From contig NZ_JAPCWC010000003.1 of the NCBI RefSeq assembly GCF_026420865.1, positions 1 to 64,000 of the forward strand: DNA of 64,000 nucleotides. The letters run 5' to 3'. The translations under genes and the position numbers were made by a program. The notes below the pieces were generated by a model, which made no database searches, was not told where the DNA came from, and worked only from the letters and a program-made list of their open reading frames with translations. This DNA is from Novosphingobium clariflavum. GTDB taxonomy: Bacteria > Pseudomonadota > Alphaproteobacteria > Sphingomonadales > Sphingomonadaceae. Below are positions 8,368-17,265 of the stretch, piece after piece (position 1 is the stretch's first letter; every line of letters begins with the position of its first letter).

Positions 8368-9920
8368 TGGCAGGCGCTCCCCCTGCTGCTGCCGGGGCGT
8401 CCGAGGGGCCGACTTTCGCCGGGGCGAAGCTGCTGATCGCGGGCTTCCTGCTGGCGATGGCCAACTTTGTCGTCGTGCTCGACATGACGATCGCCAACGT
8501 CTCGATCCCGCACATCTCGGGCGGGCTCGGGGTATCGGTGTCGAACGGCACCTGGGCGATCACGTCCTACGCCGTGGCGGAGGCGATCTGCGTGCCGCTT
8601 ACGGGCTGGCTCGCAGGGCGCTTCGGTTCCTTGCGCGTGTTCCTGCTCTCGCTGATCGGCTTCGGCGTGTTCTCCGCGCTCTGCGGTATCGCGCATACGT
8701 TCCCGCTGCTGGTGCTGTTCCGTCTGGGGCAGGGCTTCTGCGGCGGCCCGCTGATGCCGCTGACGCAGACGCTGCTGTTGCGGATCTTCCCCAAGCACAT
8801 GCACCCTCGCGCCATGGCGATGTGGGCGATGACGGTCGTGACGGCGCCTATCGCGGGCCCGATCGTCGGCGGCTACATCTCCGACAACTGGTCGTGGGAG
8901 TGGATCTTCTTCATCAACGTGCCGATCGTGGCGCTGGTCTTCTTCGGCCTGTTCACGATCCTGCGCGGGATCGAGACGCCCACCCGCAAGCTGCCGATCG
9001 ATGTCGTCGGCCTCGGCCTGCTGATCGCATGGGTGGCGGCGTTCCAGATGATGCTCGACCTCGGGCGCGAGCATGACTGGTTCGGTTCGCCCTTCATCGT
9101 CGCGTTGGCGGTGATCGCGGTGATCTTCTTCATCGCCTTCGTGATCTGGGAACTGACCGAGGATCACCCGGTGGTGGACCTGAAGGTATTCCGTCATCGC
9201 GGTTTCTCGGCGGCGACGTTCTCGCTCACCATCGCCTTCGGCACCTACTTCGCCTCGGTCGTGGTGATCCCGCAGTGGTTGCAGGCCTCGATGGGCTACA
9301 CCGCGACGCAGGCGGGTGAGGCCATGGCCTTCTCCGGCGTGCTGGCGGTCTTCGCATCGCCCTTCGTGCCCAAGCTGATGCAGCGCTTCGATCCGCGCCT
9401 GCTGGTGTTTCTGGGTATTTCGTGGATCGGCATGGTCGCCATCTTCCGCACCAGCTGGTCCACCGACGTGGCGTTCTGGACGATTGCCTGGCCGCAGCTT
9501 GTGCAGGGTGTCGGCGTGTCGCTGTTCATGGTGCCGCTCACCACGATCAGCCTCGCTTCGGTCGATCCGGACGAGACGGCGGGCGCGGCGGGTATCGCCA
9601 ACTTCGGCCGCACCCTTGCCAGCGCCATCGCCACGGCTCTGGTGACGACCACCTGGGAAGACATGTCGCGCACCAACAGTGCCGACATGGCAGCCTCGAT
9701 GAACGGCGCGCAGCAGACGATGGAGCAGCTTCAGGCGGCCGGGTTCTCGCTGGCGCAGGCGCGGCAGACTCTGGCCAACCTTGTCGAAGGGCAGGGCACG
9801 GCGCTGGGCACGGTCCACGTCTTCGCCCTGTGCGCGATGCTGCTGTTCATCGCAGCCTGCACGATCTGGATTGCACCGCGTCCGCCTCGCGGTGCGAAGC
9901 CGGCCTCGGGCGGACATTAA
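8367..9920 (+). CDS. EmrB-type MFS drug exporter (DHA2 family)
   Basis: This 517-residue protein has 14 predicted transmembrane segments. It shows the DHA2 motif VVLDMTIANVSIPHISGGLGVS in the first helix, motif A as GWLAGRFGSLRVF, and GPIVGGYISDNWSWEWIFFINVP. It would expel hydrophobic toxic compounds using the proton gradient, with the adaptor and channel encoded upstream. Its ATG overlaps the previous stop by one base. A strong terminator follows, closing the three-gene operon. The substrate cannot be told from sequence. Confidence 0.92.
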   Translation: MAGAPPAAAGASEGPTFAGAKLLIAGFLLAMANFVVVLDMTIANVSIPHISGGLGVSVSNGTWAITSYAVAEAICVPLTGWLAGRFGSLRVFLLSLIGFGVFSALCGIAHTFPLLVLFRLGQGFCGGPLMPLTQTLLLRIFPKHMHPRAMAMWAMTVVTAPIAGPIVGGYISDNWSWEWIFFINVPIVALVFFGLFTILRGIETPTRKLPIDVVGLGLLIAWVAAFQMMLDLGREHDWFGSPFIVALAVIAVIFFIAFVIWELTEDHPVVDLKVFRHRGFSAATFSLTIAFGTYFASVVVIPQWLQASMGYTATQAGEAMAFSGVLAVFASPFVPKLMQRFDPRLLVFLGISWIGMVAIFRTSWSTDVAFWTIAWPQLVQGVGVSLFMVPLTTISLASVDPDETAGAAGIANFGRTLASAIATALVTTTWEDMSRTNSADMAASMNGAQQTMEQLQAAGFSLAQARQTLANLVEGQGTALGTVHVFALCAMLLFIAACTIWIAPRPPRGAKPASGGH

Positions 9921-9943
9921 CCCGTCCGCCCACCGACCGGCGA

Positions 9944-9986
9944 GCCGCCGACGCCTCCCCTATCCCTCGGCGTCGGCGGCTTTTTT
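9944..9986 (+). terminator. Rho-independent terminator of the efflux operon
   Basis: A perfect 12-bp stem (9944-9955 with 9969-9980, GCCGCCGACGCC and its complement) is followed by six T. It lies 24 bp after the exporter stop codon. Confidence 0.92.
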
Positions 9987-10096
9987 GTAGGGTGCGCTTG
10001 TCGCATTTGCGACGAGCCTGCGGCGACCTCCCAGATTCCATCCCGTATGGGAGGCCGGGAGGGGGAGCGGGCCGGCGCGTAGGAAAGGTGGATGCC

Positions 10097-11134
10097 TTAA
10101 CCCTCCGCCGTACCGCACTGGGTCAGCATATCGGCCGCAAGTTCTTCCAGCTTCAATTCGGCATCGACCGCGCCCGCCTCGACCGCAGCCGCGGGCGCCT
10201 GTGGTACCGTTGCCGTTCCGCGGTCCTGGGCGAGGGTACGGCAGCCCGCCGCCTGCAGGAGTTTTAGACCTTTTGCGCCATCCTCGCCCATTCCGGTCAA
10301 CACCGCGCCGATGGCGGAAAGTCCGCCGCGCGCGATAGTGCCGAACAGCAGCGTTGCGGAAGGGCGGAAGCCTTCGACCGGTTCGCGCTCGACCGTCCGC
10401 AGCTTCGGCGGGCTACCCGGCTCCACGATGACGTGTTTCCCGGGATCGAACGCAATATGGACCGTTCCCGCCACCAGTTCCGCTCCATCGGCGACAGCCT
10501 TGATAGCGCATGCGCAATCCTTGTTGGCACGGGCGATGAACATTTCGGCGAGGGCTGGTTCGGTCTGAAGAATGATGACTGTGGGTGGGCAATTCTTTGG
10601 ATAGTGGCCGAGCACTTCGGTCAAGGCGTCGACGCCGCCCATGGATGTACTGAAAGCGGCGATCTTGCCATTGGGCGTATAGCCCTCGGTGCTTTCGGCC
10701 TTGGGGCCGCGATGGCGGGGGCGGTCGCGCACGTTCGAATTGGCTGCGGCGACGACCACCTTGCCCAGTTTGCCGACCGTCTTGGCGAATTGTTCGGGTG
10801 TGGCTTTGAGCGGCTTTGGAAAGCACTCTACCGCCCCCAGTTCGAAGGCCTTGAGTGAGGTTTCCGTGCCGCTTTGAGTAAGGGCGGAGAGCATGACCAC
10901 CGGCATCGGGTTGGTGCTCATGATCTCTTCGAGGAATTCGATTCCGCTCATCCCCGGCATCTCGACGTCAAGCGTCACGACATTGGGCTGTAGTTGGGCG
11001 ATCTGGCTGCGGGCCTCGGCGGCGCTTGCGGCGGTTCCGACGACGACGACGTTCTTGGACTGCTCCAGGACGTCGCAGAACAACGCGCGCATCGCTGCTG
11101 AATCGTCGACCACGAGTACGCGGGCGTCATGCAT
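10097..11134 (-). CDS. CheB-like response regulator with a degenerate methylesterase site
   Basis: This 345-residue protein has a receiver domain (acidic D10-D11, phosphoacceptor D56 in TLDVEMPG, K107 in CFPKPLK) and a CheB methylesterase domain. Of the catalytic triad, the serine is kept (S164 in FSTSMGG) and the aspartate is kept (D285 in LTGMGEDGA), but the histidine position is T191 (VIILQTEP instead of the VQHVN seen in the second CheB of this window). The conserved FGMPR stretch near the end is also lost (TVPQAPA). It is therefore probably not a working esterase and may act as a phosphate sink or adaptor. It is divergent from the chemotaxis operon with a 199-bp spacer. Confidence 0.8.
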   Translation of the reverse strand: MHDARVLVVDDSAAMRALFCDVLEQSKNVVVVGTAASAAEARSQIAQLQPNVVTLDVEMPGMSGIEFLEEIMSTNPMPVVMLSALTQSGTETSLKAFELGAVECFPKPLKATPEQFAKTVGKLGKVVVAAANSNVRDRPRHRGPKAESTEGYTPNGKIAAFSTSMGGVDALTEVLGHYPKNCPPTVIILQTEPALAEMFIARANKDCACAIKAVADGAELVAGTVHIAFDPGKHVIVEPGSPPKLRTVEREPVEGFRPSATLLFGTIARGGLSAIGAVLTGMGEDGAKGLKLLQAAGCRTLAQDRGTATVPQAPAAAVEAGAVDAELKLEELAADMLTQCGTAEG

Positions 11135-11333
11135 CGGGTTTCGCCTTCTTCCTAAGATTTCTCACCATGCCGATACCGCCGATTAGCCGACCAATTTCCT
11201 TAACGGAGATAAGGACTTCGACTGAGAATGCGCACAACGCACCGTTGGTATGGCTGGGCATAGAACGGCGTCGAGCCCGTTATCTTCCTGCTTGGAAGAA
11301 GACGATGTGGGGCAATGCGACGAGGAAATGTCG

Positions 11334-11618
11334 ATGACAGCGATCTGCGAGGCAAGTGGGGCTGGGATAGTTCTTCCCGCCCGTTGCGACCGGGCCGCAG
11401 CCGAAGTGCTGTTGCCGGAGTTCGTGGCAGCCGTGGGTCTTCAGCCCATCAGCATCGATGGCAGCGGGGTCGAGCATGTCGGTCAGGCCGTGCTGCAACT
11501 GCTCGTCTCGGCGCGGCGAAGCGGCGGCGGGGCGGTGATCACTGCGTCCCCGGCTCTGCTCGATGCCGTGCAACTGACGGGCCTGGAGTCCGAACTCTTT
11601 GAGGAGGCCGCGCTGTGA
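11334..11618 (+). CDS. STAS-domain protein, first gene of the chemotaxis operon
   Basis: This 94-residue protein has the length and pattern of a STAS domain (LPARCDRAAAEVLLPEF, then SIDGSGVEHVGQAVLQLLVSA, ending in a helix). Such domains act as phospho-switches or binding partners. The usual serine/threonine site is represented by IDGSGVEHVG. The start at 11334 is preceded by GAGGAAA at a good distance; an ATG at 11328 is also possible. Its stop overlaps the cheA start by 4 bp, so it is coupled to chemotaxis. Its exact role is unknown. Confidence 0.65.
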   Translation: MTAICEASGAGIVLPARCDRAAAEVLLPEFVAAVGLQPISIDGSGVEHVGQAVLQLLVSARRSGGGAVITASPALLDAVQLTGLESELFEEAAL

Positions 11619-13918
11619 GTCCCGAAGAAATCCAGCAGATATTCTTCGCTGAATGCGAGGAGTCGCTGGCTGCCGCCGAAGCGGGGCTCGCGGCGTGCAA
11701 GGCGGGTACACACGATTCGGATACCGTGAACGCGGTGTTTCGCGGGGTTCATTCGATCAAGGGCGGTGCCGGCGCTTTCGGTTTTGGCGCACTTCAGGCC
11801 TATACCCATACATTTGAGACGCTGCTGTCCGACGTGCGTGAGGGCCTGGTGCCGATCGACCCGAAGCTGGTCGATCTCCTGCTGCGTGCGCTCGACACGC
11901 TGGCGGATCACGTCGAGGCTGCGCGGGAGGGCGGGGATGCACCCGCCGATGCGGCGCTGATCGTCGAGATGGAAGGTGCGATGGCGGCGAACGGTGCGGG
12001 CGCTGCGCATGTGGCAGCCGCCGAGCCCGATCCCGAGCCTGAACCCGCATCCACGAGTTCTTCCGGCACCGACGATGATTTCGGCATCGACCTCGATTCG
12101 CTGCTCGACGATCTGACCGGTGGATTCGATGTTTCCGCCAGCGCGACCGTCGCAGGCGGAGCGGTCGAGCCGGCCAGCTGGCATGTACAGGTACGCCCGC
12201 GCGCCGGAGCCATGCGCAACGGAAGCGAGCCGCTGCTCATGCTGCGCGAAGTCGCCTCGCTCGGCGGGCGTGTGGCTGCCTGCGACGTTTCGCAGGTTCC
12301 CCCGCTCGACAGTCTCGATATCGCCGAAGGATATCTCGCTTGGACCTTTGCGATGCCCGCCGAGGTGAGTGAAGATGCGGTGCGCGACATCTTCGATTTC
12401 ATCGGTGATGACTGCGCGGTGACGTTCGGCGATGATGGGGCCGAAGGCGCTGTTGCTTCGACCGAACTGGATCCGACCACCGATCCTGCGGAAGTCGGGA
12501 CCGCCGCGGCCGAGGCTGCGGATGGCACGCCTGCGGAGGCAGGGGGGGCATCGGTAGCTGATTCGGTTGCCAGCCAGCCAGCCCCTGTTTCGCCGCCCGT
12601 GCAAACGCAGGTTGCGTCAGCAGTCCCGCCGCCGGCGGTCGAACCAGCGGCAACTGCTGCAGCGCCCCCTGCCACTGCTCCTGCTGGGGGAGCTGCTCCG
12701 GTATCCGGGGCAGGTCAATCGATCCGCATCGACCTGTTCAAGCTTGATCGGCTGATCGATCTCGTCGGCGAACTGGTGATTGCCCAGGCCATGCTGGTCC
12801 AGCGCCTTGAAGGGGTGACGATCAATGCCAGCGAGGAACTCTCGCTGCTCGAGAGCCTGACGCGCGACATCCAGGAAAGCGCAATGTCGATCCGAGCCCA
12901 GCCGATTGGCAGCGTATTCAGCCGTGTGCCTCGCATCTTACGGGACCTCGCGGCTTCGACGGGCAAGCATGTAAAGCTGGACGTCTTCGGCGAAACCACG
13001 GAACTCGACAAGACGGTGATCGAGCGACTCGGTGAGCCGCTGACCCACCTCATCCGCAACGCGGTTGATCACGGCATCGAGACTGCCGAAGCGCGCATCG
13101 CCGCGGGCAAGTCACCGGAGGGTACGCTGACCCTTTCGGCCGAACACCGTGCCGGCCGCATCCTCATTTCGATTGCCGACGATGGCGCCGGGATCAACCG
13201 CGAGCGGGTTCTGGCCAAGGCGATCGAGAAGGGCATCGTCAGTGCCGATGCACAGCTTTCCGCCGAAGAGATCGACAACCTGATTTTCGCGCCAGGGTTC
13301 TCCACTGCGCAGGTCGTCTCGAATATCTCCGGGCGCGGGGTCGGCATGGATGTCGTGCGTCAGAACGTGAAGGATCTGGGCGGGCGTATCACGATTGAAA
13401 GCAATCCGGGCAAGGGGACGGCTTTCATCCTGACGCTCCCGCTTACGCTGGCAATTTCCGATGGCATGATAGTCAATGTCTGCGACCAGACGCTGGTGGT
13501 CCCGCTTGCTCATGTGGTGGAAAGCTTGCGGCCGTCGCCGGATGATGTGCAGGGTTTGGGATCGAGCCAGGCGATGCTCAACGTGCGTGGCCGCTTCATC
13601 CCGGTCATTTCCCTGCGGGAGGCACTTGGTGCCCAGATGGGTTCGGAGGATAGGCTTGCCGGGCATCCAGAGCAGGGGGTGCTCATCGTTGTCGATACCG
13701 AAAGCGCGGGCCAGGCAGCCTTGCTGGTCGATGATATCCAGGACCAGCGCCAGTTCGTCATCAAAAGTCTCGCCACTAATTTTCGGCCCGTGGAAGGCGT
13801 GGCAGGTGCGACCATCCTCGGCGATGGCCGGGTGGCGCTGATTGTCGATGTCGATGGTCTGGTCGCCTGCGCTCTGCCCGCCCAGGATCGCGCCGGTCAT
13901 GAGAGGCAGGTCGCATGA
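11615..13918 (+). CDS. cheA: Chemotaxis histidine kinase CheA
   Basis: This 767-residue kinase starts with GTG. It has an Hpt domain with phosphorylated H46 (HSIKGGAGAFGF), an acidic linker, a further domain at about 190-280, an Ala/Pro-rich linker (295-365), dimerisation helices (DLVGELVIAQAMLVQRLEG), the ATPase domain (N box LIRNAVDHGIE, G boxes IADDGAGI and GRGVGMDVV, then GKGTAFILTLPLTLAI) and a CheW-like receptor-coupling domain at the end. It would phosphorylate CheY and CheB in response to receptors, but no receptor gene lies in the window. It overlaps the upstream and downstream genes by 4 bp each. Confidence 0.97.
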   Translation: MSPEEIQQIFFAECEESLAAAEAGLAACKAGTHDSDTVNAVFRGVHSIKGGAGAFGFGALQAYTHTFETLLSDVREGLVPIDPKLVDLLLRALDTLADHVEAAREGGDAPADAALIVEMEGAMAANGAGAAHVAAAEPDPEPEPASTSSSGTDDDFGIDLDSLLDDLTGGFDVSASATVAGGAVEPASWHVQVRPRAGAMRNGSEPLLMLREVASLGGRVAACDVSQVPPLDSLDIAEGYLAWTFAMPAEVSEDAVRDIFDFIGDDCAVTFGDDGAEGAVASTELDPTTDPAEVGTAAAEAADGTPAEAGGASVADSVASQPAPVSPPVQTQVASAVPPPAVEPAATAAAPPATAPAGGAAPVSGAGQSIRIDLFKLDRLIDLVGELVIAQAMLVQRLEGVTINASEELSLLESLTRDIQESAMSIRAQPIGSVFSRVPRILRDLAASTGKHVKLDVFGETTELDKTVIERLGEPLTHLIRNAVDHGIETAEARIAAGKSPEGTLTLSAEHRAGRILISIADDGAGINRERVLAKAIEKGIVSADAQLSAEEIDNLIFAPGFSTAQVVSNISGRGVGMDVVRQNVKDLGGRITIESNPGKGTAFILTLPLTLAISDGMIVNVCDQTLVVPLAHVVESLRPSPDDVQGLGSSQAMLNVRGRFIPVISLREALGAQMGSEDRLAGHPEQGVLIVVDTESAGQAALLVDDIQDQRQFVIKSLATNFRPVEGVAGATILGDGRVALIVDVDGLVACALPAQDRAGHERQVA

Positions 13919-14784
13919 ACGCTATGGCAACGGCGACCGAACAGGTCCCCGGGGTCAGCCCGGACATCTATGGGGACGCCGATTTCGCGGCGATCGCCAA
14001 GATCGTCTATGACGCGGTGGGCATCGTGCTCTCGCAGCGCAAGTCGATGCTGGTCTATTCGCGTCTTGCTCCCCTGGTGCGCGAGACGGGCGCGATCAGC
14101 TTTGCGCGCTATGTCGAAATGATGCGCGCAGACAGCACCGAGATGGGGCGTGCGGTGGCCGCGCTGACCACCAATCACACCTTCTTCTATCGTGAAGCGC
14201 ACCACTTCGAGCATCTTGCCGAGCATGTCCGGCCCCATGCGATCGAATGCTTGCGCGCCGGGCAGCCGGTGCGCCTATGGTCGGCGGGATGTTCGAGCGG
14301 TGAGGAAGTGTGGTCGATCGTGATGACCATGCTGGGCAGCGACCGGAGTGCCGGCCTTGACATGGCCCGGCGTGATTTCGTGTTGCTGGCGAGCGACATC
14401 GCTCCTCACGCGCTGGCAAAGGCCGAGGCGGCGACATATGCGGCGGGGGATCTCGACCCGGTGCCGACCGCGCTACGGTCGGCATGGAGTGCGTCGAGCG
14501 GCGGGCAGGTCCGCATCGCCGATGCCGCGCGTGCATTGGTGCGATTCCGGACACTCAACCTGCAAGGCGAGTGGCCGATGAAGGGGCGCTTTGATGCGAT
14601 CTTCTGCCGCAACGTGATGATCTACTTCGACAACGAAACCAAGGAGCGGCTTGTTGCCCGCTATGCCCAGGCCCTGCAGCCGGGAGGCTTTCTCTACATC
14701 GGCCATTCCGAGCGCGTGACGGGTCCGGCAACGCAGGTGCTTAGGCTGGTCGGTCCAACCATCTACCAGAGGAGCGCGGCGTGA
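13915..14784 (+). CDS. cheR: Chemoreceptor methyltransferase CheR
   Basis: This 289-residue protein has an N-terminal helical domain and a SAM-dependent methyltransferase domain. The SAM motif is LWSAGCSSGEEVWS (about residue 119), with LLASDIAPHAL, FDAIFCRNVMIYFD and the final YIGHSERV typical of CheR. It adds methyl groups from S-adenosylmethionine to receptor glutamates. TNHTFFYRE marks the receptor-methylation active region. It has ATGA-type coupling to cheA and GTGA coupling to cheB. Confidence 0.96.
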   Translation: MNAMATATEQVPGVSPDIYGDADFAAIAKIVYDAVGIVLSQRKSMLVYSRLAPLVRETGAISFARYVEMMRADSTEMGRAVAALTTNHTFFYREAHHFEHLAEHVRPHAIECLRAGQPVRLWSAGCSSGEEVWSIVMTMLGSDRSAGLDMARRDFVLLASDIAPHALAKAEAATYAAGDLDPVPTALRSAWSASSGGQVRIADAARALVRFRTLNLQGEWPMKGRFDAIFCRNVMIYFDNETKERLVARYAQALQPGGFLYIGHSERVTGPATQVLRLVGPTIYQRSAA

Positions 14785-15854
14785 GCATCAGGGTTCTCAT
14801 CGTCGACGATTCGCCGACCATGCGGGCGATCCTGATGTCGAGGCTGCGCGAGCAGGGTGACATCGAGGTTGTTGGCACCGCTTCCGATGCAGCCGAGGGG
14901 AGGGCTCTTATCAAGCAGCTCGATCCCGACGTGGTGACGCTCGACATCGAGATGCCAGGCATGAACGGGCTCGACTTTCTCGAAAAGATCATGGCCTTGC
15001 GTCCGACCCCGGTGATCGTGGTGTCGGGCGCCACCCAGGACGGTAACGAGGTGACGGCCCGTGCACTCGCGCTCGGGGCAGTCAATTGTTATGCGAAGTA
15101 CGATCCCGGCGGCAAGCTGGCGTTGCAGGACGGCGGGGAACTGGCGGATCTGATCCGCGATGCGGCGCAAGTGCGTTTCGATGCTCGAATCGAATCGAGG
15201 CCGGAGCAGCGGCCGCGGGATGTCCGAGTTGGCGCGGCTTCCGTGGTGGCCGCTGAAAGTCGGCTCTCGATCCGGCGCGAAACCCGGTTGATCGCGATCG
15301 GCTCCTCGACGGGCGGTGTGGAGGCATTGCAGGTCGTGCTGGGAGGCTTCCCGATCGATTGTCCGCCGACCGTGATCGTCCAGCACGTCAACCCGCGCTT
15401 TGCTCCGGCTATTGCCCGGACGCTCGATCTGGCCTGCCCGGCGCACGTCCAGGCTGCCGACATGGATACGCCCTTGTTGGCTGGAAATGTCTATCTTGCC
15501 GCCGCCGCCAGTTGCCATTTGACTGTGAAGCTCGATCGGGACGGAAGCACGCTGCTGGGGAAGATGCGGCGCGGCGAACCGATCAGCGGTCATGTCCCGA
15601 GCGTCGATGCCCTGTTCGCCTCGGTGGCACAGGTCGTGGGGGCTGAGGCGGTCGGCATACTTCTTACCGGCATGGGACAGGACGGTGCGCGGGGGTTGCT
15701 GGCCATGCGTCAGGCCGGCGCGCATACGATTGCGCAGGATGAACGCACTTGCACGGTGTTCGGGATGCCGCGCGTGGCGATTTCGCTCGGCGCGGCAAAT
15801 GTAGTGGCCCCGGTTGACCGGATTGCCGGCCACGCCCTCAACAAGGCGGCATGA
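14781..15854 (+). CDS. cheB: Chemotaxis methylesterase CheB
   Basis: This 357-residue protein starts with GTG, overlapping cheR by 4 bp. The receiver domain has D9-D10 and phosphoacceptor D55 (TLDIEMPG). The esterase domain keeps the whole triad: S176 (GSSTGG), H202 (VIVQHVN) and the aspartate in LLTGMGQDGA, plus FGMPRVA. It removes receptor methyl groups or deamidates glutamines, opposing CheR. It is the intact paralogue of the degenerate CheB encoded at 10097-11134. Confidence 0.96.
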   Translation: MSIRVLIVDDSPTMRAILMSRLREQGDIEVVGTASDAAEGRALIKQLDPDVVTLDIEMPGMNGLDFLEKIMALRPTPVIVVSGATQDGNEVTARALALGAVNCYAKYDPGGKLALQDGGELADLIRDAAQVRFDARIESRPEQRPRDVRVGAASVVAAESRLSIRRETRLIAIGSSTGGVEALQVVLGGFPIDCPPTVIVQHVNPRFAPAIARTLDLACPAHVQAADMDTPLLAGNVYLAAAASCHLTVKLDRDGSTLLGKMRRGEPISGHVPSVDALFASVAQVVGAEAVGILLTGMGQDGARGLLAMRQAGAHTIAQDERTCTVFGMPRVAISLGAANVVAPVDRIAGHALNKAA

Positions 15855-15858
15855 CAAG

Positions 15859-16401
15859 ATGGCATCTGCAAATTCACCCGCGAGTACCCACCTTACGGTG
15901 CTGCAGGGGCAGTTCAGGGTCAGTGCGGGCCCCAAGGTGGAACTCAGTACGGTCTTGGGTTCGTGCGTGGCGACGTGCCTCTATGATCCGGTGATCGAAC
16001 TGGGCGGCATGAACCATTTTCTGCTTTCCGAGCCGCCCGCTACGCACGCGCGGGGGGAGGTCGATGTCCACTATGGGGTTTACCTCATGGAGATGCTGAT
16101 CAACGAGATGCTCGCCTATGGTGCCCGCAAGGAGCGGCTACGAGCCCATCTGTACGGAGGCGCGAACATCCGCGCGGGCATGCAACGGATCGGCACCGCC
16201 AATGCTGAATTCGCGCGGGGTTTCCTGGTCCGAGAGCGCATCGAGCTGATGCGTGAGGATCTCGGCGGTACGTGCGCGCGCCGTGTCGATTTTCGACCGG
16301 CATCCGGCCTCGTGCGTTGCCGAACCGTTGCCGAGGCTCCGGAAGTGGCTGTCCAGCCGGTGGTCCGGCGGGAACCGCGCGGCGAAGTCGAACTGTTTTA
16401 A
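15859..16401 (+). CDS. cheD: Chemoreceptor glutamine deamidase CheD
   Basis: This 180-residue protein carries the CheD active site: cysteine C36 in LGSCVATCLYDP and histidine H53 in GGMNHFLL, followed by HYGVYLMEMLINEML and AHLYGGANI. It deamidates receptor glutamines and may act with CheB. The ATG at 15859, 4 bp after the cheB stop, is preferred over an in-frame start at 15814 inside cheB because homology begins after it. A C-terminal tail past residue 150 is variable. Confidence 0.93.
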   Translation: MASANSPASTHLTVLQGQFRVSAGPKVELSTVLGSCVATCLYDPVIELGGMNHFLLSEPPATHARGEVDVHYGVYLMEMLINEMLAYGARKERLRAHLYGGANIRAGMQRIGTANAEFARGFLVRERIELMREDLGGTCARRVDFRPASGLVRCRTVAEAPEVAVQPVVRREPRGEVELF

Positions 16402-16435
16402 GGGTCGATCTGTTTCAAGGAAAAATGAGGATCCG

Positions 16436-16807
16436 ATGTCCAAGACCACCCGAGTCCTGACCGTTGACGATAGCGCATCCATGCGGGCGCTGCTCAATCA
16501 TGCGTTGTCGAACAACGGCTTCGACGTGTCGCAGGCCGACGATGGCGTTTCTGCGCTGGAATGGCTGGCACTGAACGAAGTCGATGTCGTCATAACAGAC
16601 ATCAACATGCCGCGTCTCGATGGCTTTGGCCTGATCGAGCAGGTCCGCGGTGGTACCCGACATCGCGATCGCCCCATCCTGGTACTCACAACCGAGAGTT
16701 CGGACGAGAAGAAGGCCCGCGCGCGAGCAGCAGGCGCAACCGGTTGGATCGTCAAGCCATTTGACACTGACAAGCTCGTCGCGGCGGTCCGCCGCGTCGC
16801 CCACTGA
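16436..16807 (+). CDS. cheY: Chemotaxis response regulator CheY
   Basis: This 123-residue single receiver domain has acidic D11-D12, phosphoacceptor D55 (VVITDINMPRLDG), the switch threonine in VLTTES and the conserved lysine in IVKPFD. It should carry the CheA signal to the flagellar motor or another output. GAGGATCCG precedes the ATG. An ATG-initiated longer frame exists upstream but runs into cheD and lacks homology. Confidence 0.93.
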   Translation: MSKTTRVLTVDDSASMRALLNHALSNNGFDVSQADDGVSALEWLALNEVDVVITDINMPRLDGFGLIEQVRGGTRHRDRPILVLTTESSDEKKARARAAGATGWIVKPFDTDKLVAAVRRVAH

Positions 16808-16821
16808 AGGAGGCCTCGGTC

Positions 16822-17262
16822 ATGCACCGCGAACTCATCACCTTCGAAGTCGCCGGCCAGATCTTCGCGCTCGACATCATGGCGATCCGCGAGATCCGCG
16901 CCTGGACCCCGGTAACGCCGATGCCGCGTGTCCCGCATTACGTGGCAGGCGTGGTCAACTTGCGCGGTACGGTATTGCCGGTGATCGATCTTGCTGCCCG
17001 GCTGGGCTGGACGCCGACCGAGGCCACGCCGCGCCACGCCATCATTGTCTGTCAGGTCAATGGGCAGTCGCAGGGTTTGATCGTGGATTCGGTGTCGGAC
17101 ATCGTCGCGCTTCATTCCGAGACCTTGCAGGCGCCGCCCAGTGCCGGACAGGACGGGGTGATCCCATTCCTCGAGGGGCTGGTGGCGATAGACGAGCACA
17201 TGGTCATGGTGCTTGACCTCCAGACATTGGGGACATCCGGGGATGCGTTGGCGGCGGCCTGA
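16822..17262 (+). CDS. cheW: Chemotaxis coupling protein CheW
   Basis: This 146-residue CheW domain spans the whole protein: ITFEVAGQIFALDIMAIREIR at the start, PHYVAGVVNLRGTVLPVIDLAARLG in the middle and GLIVDSVSDIVAL, the usual signatures. It bridges receptors and CheA. AAGGAGG lies just upstream of the ATG. Confidence 0.95.
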   Translation: MHRELITFEVAGQIFALDIMAIREIRAWTPVTPMPRVPHYVAGVVNLRGTVLPVIDLAARLGWTPTEATPRHAIIVCQVNGQSQGLIVDSVSDIVALHSETLQAPPSAGQDGVIPFLEGLVAIDEHMVMVLDLQTLGTSGDALAAA

Positions 17263-17265
17263 GCC

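Noticed and set aside
8166..9917. Long minus-strand frame of 583 codons opposite the MFS exporter
   Set aside because: It is antisense to a clear transporter gene and composed largely of Arg, His, Gln and Asp, typical of high-GC shadow frames.
10000..10013. GTCGC-ATTT-GCGAC hairpin after the efflux operon terminator
   Set aside because: Short stem with no T run. It adds nothing to the strong terminator just before it.
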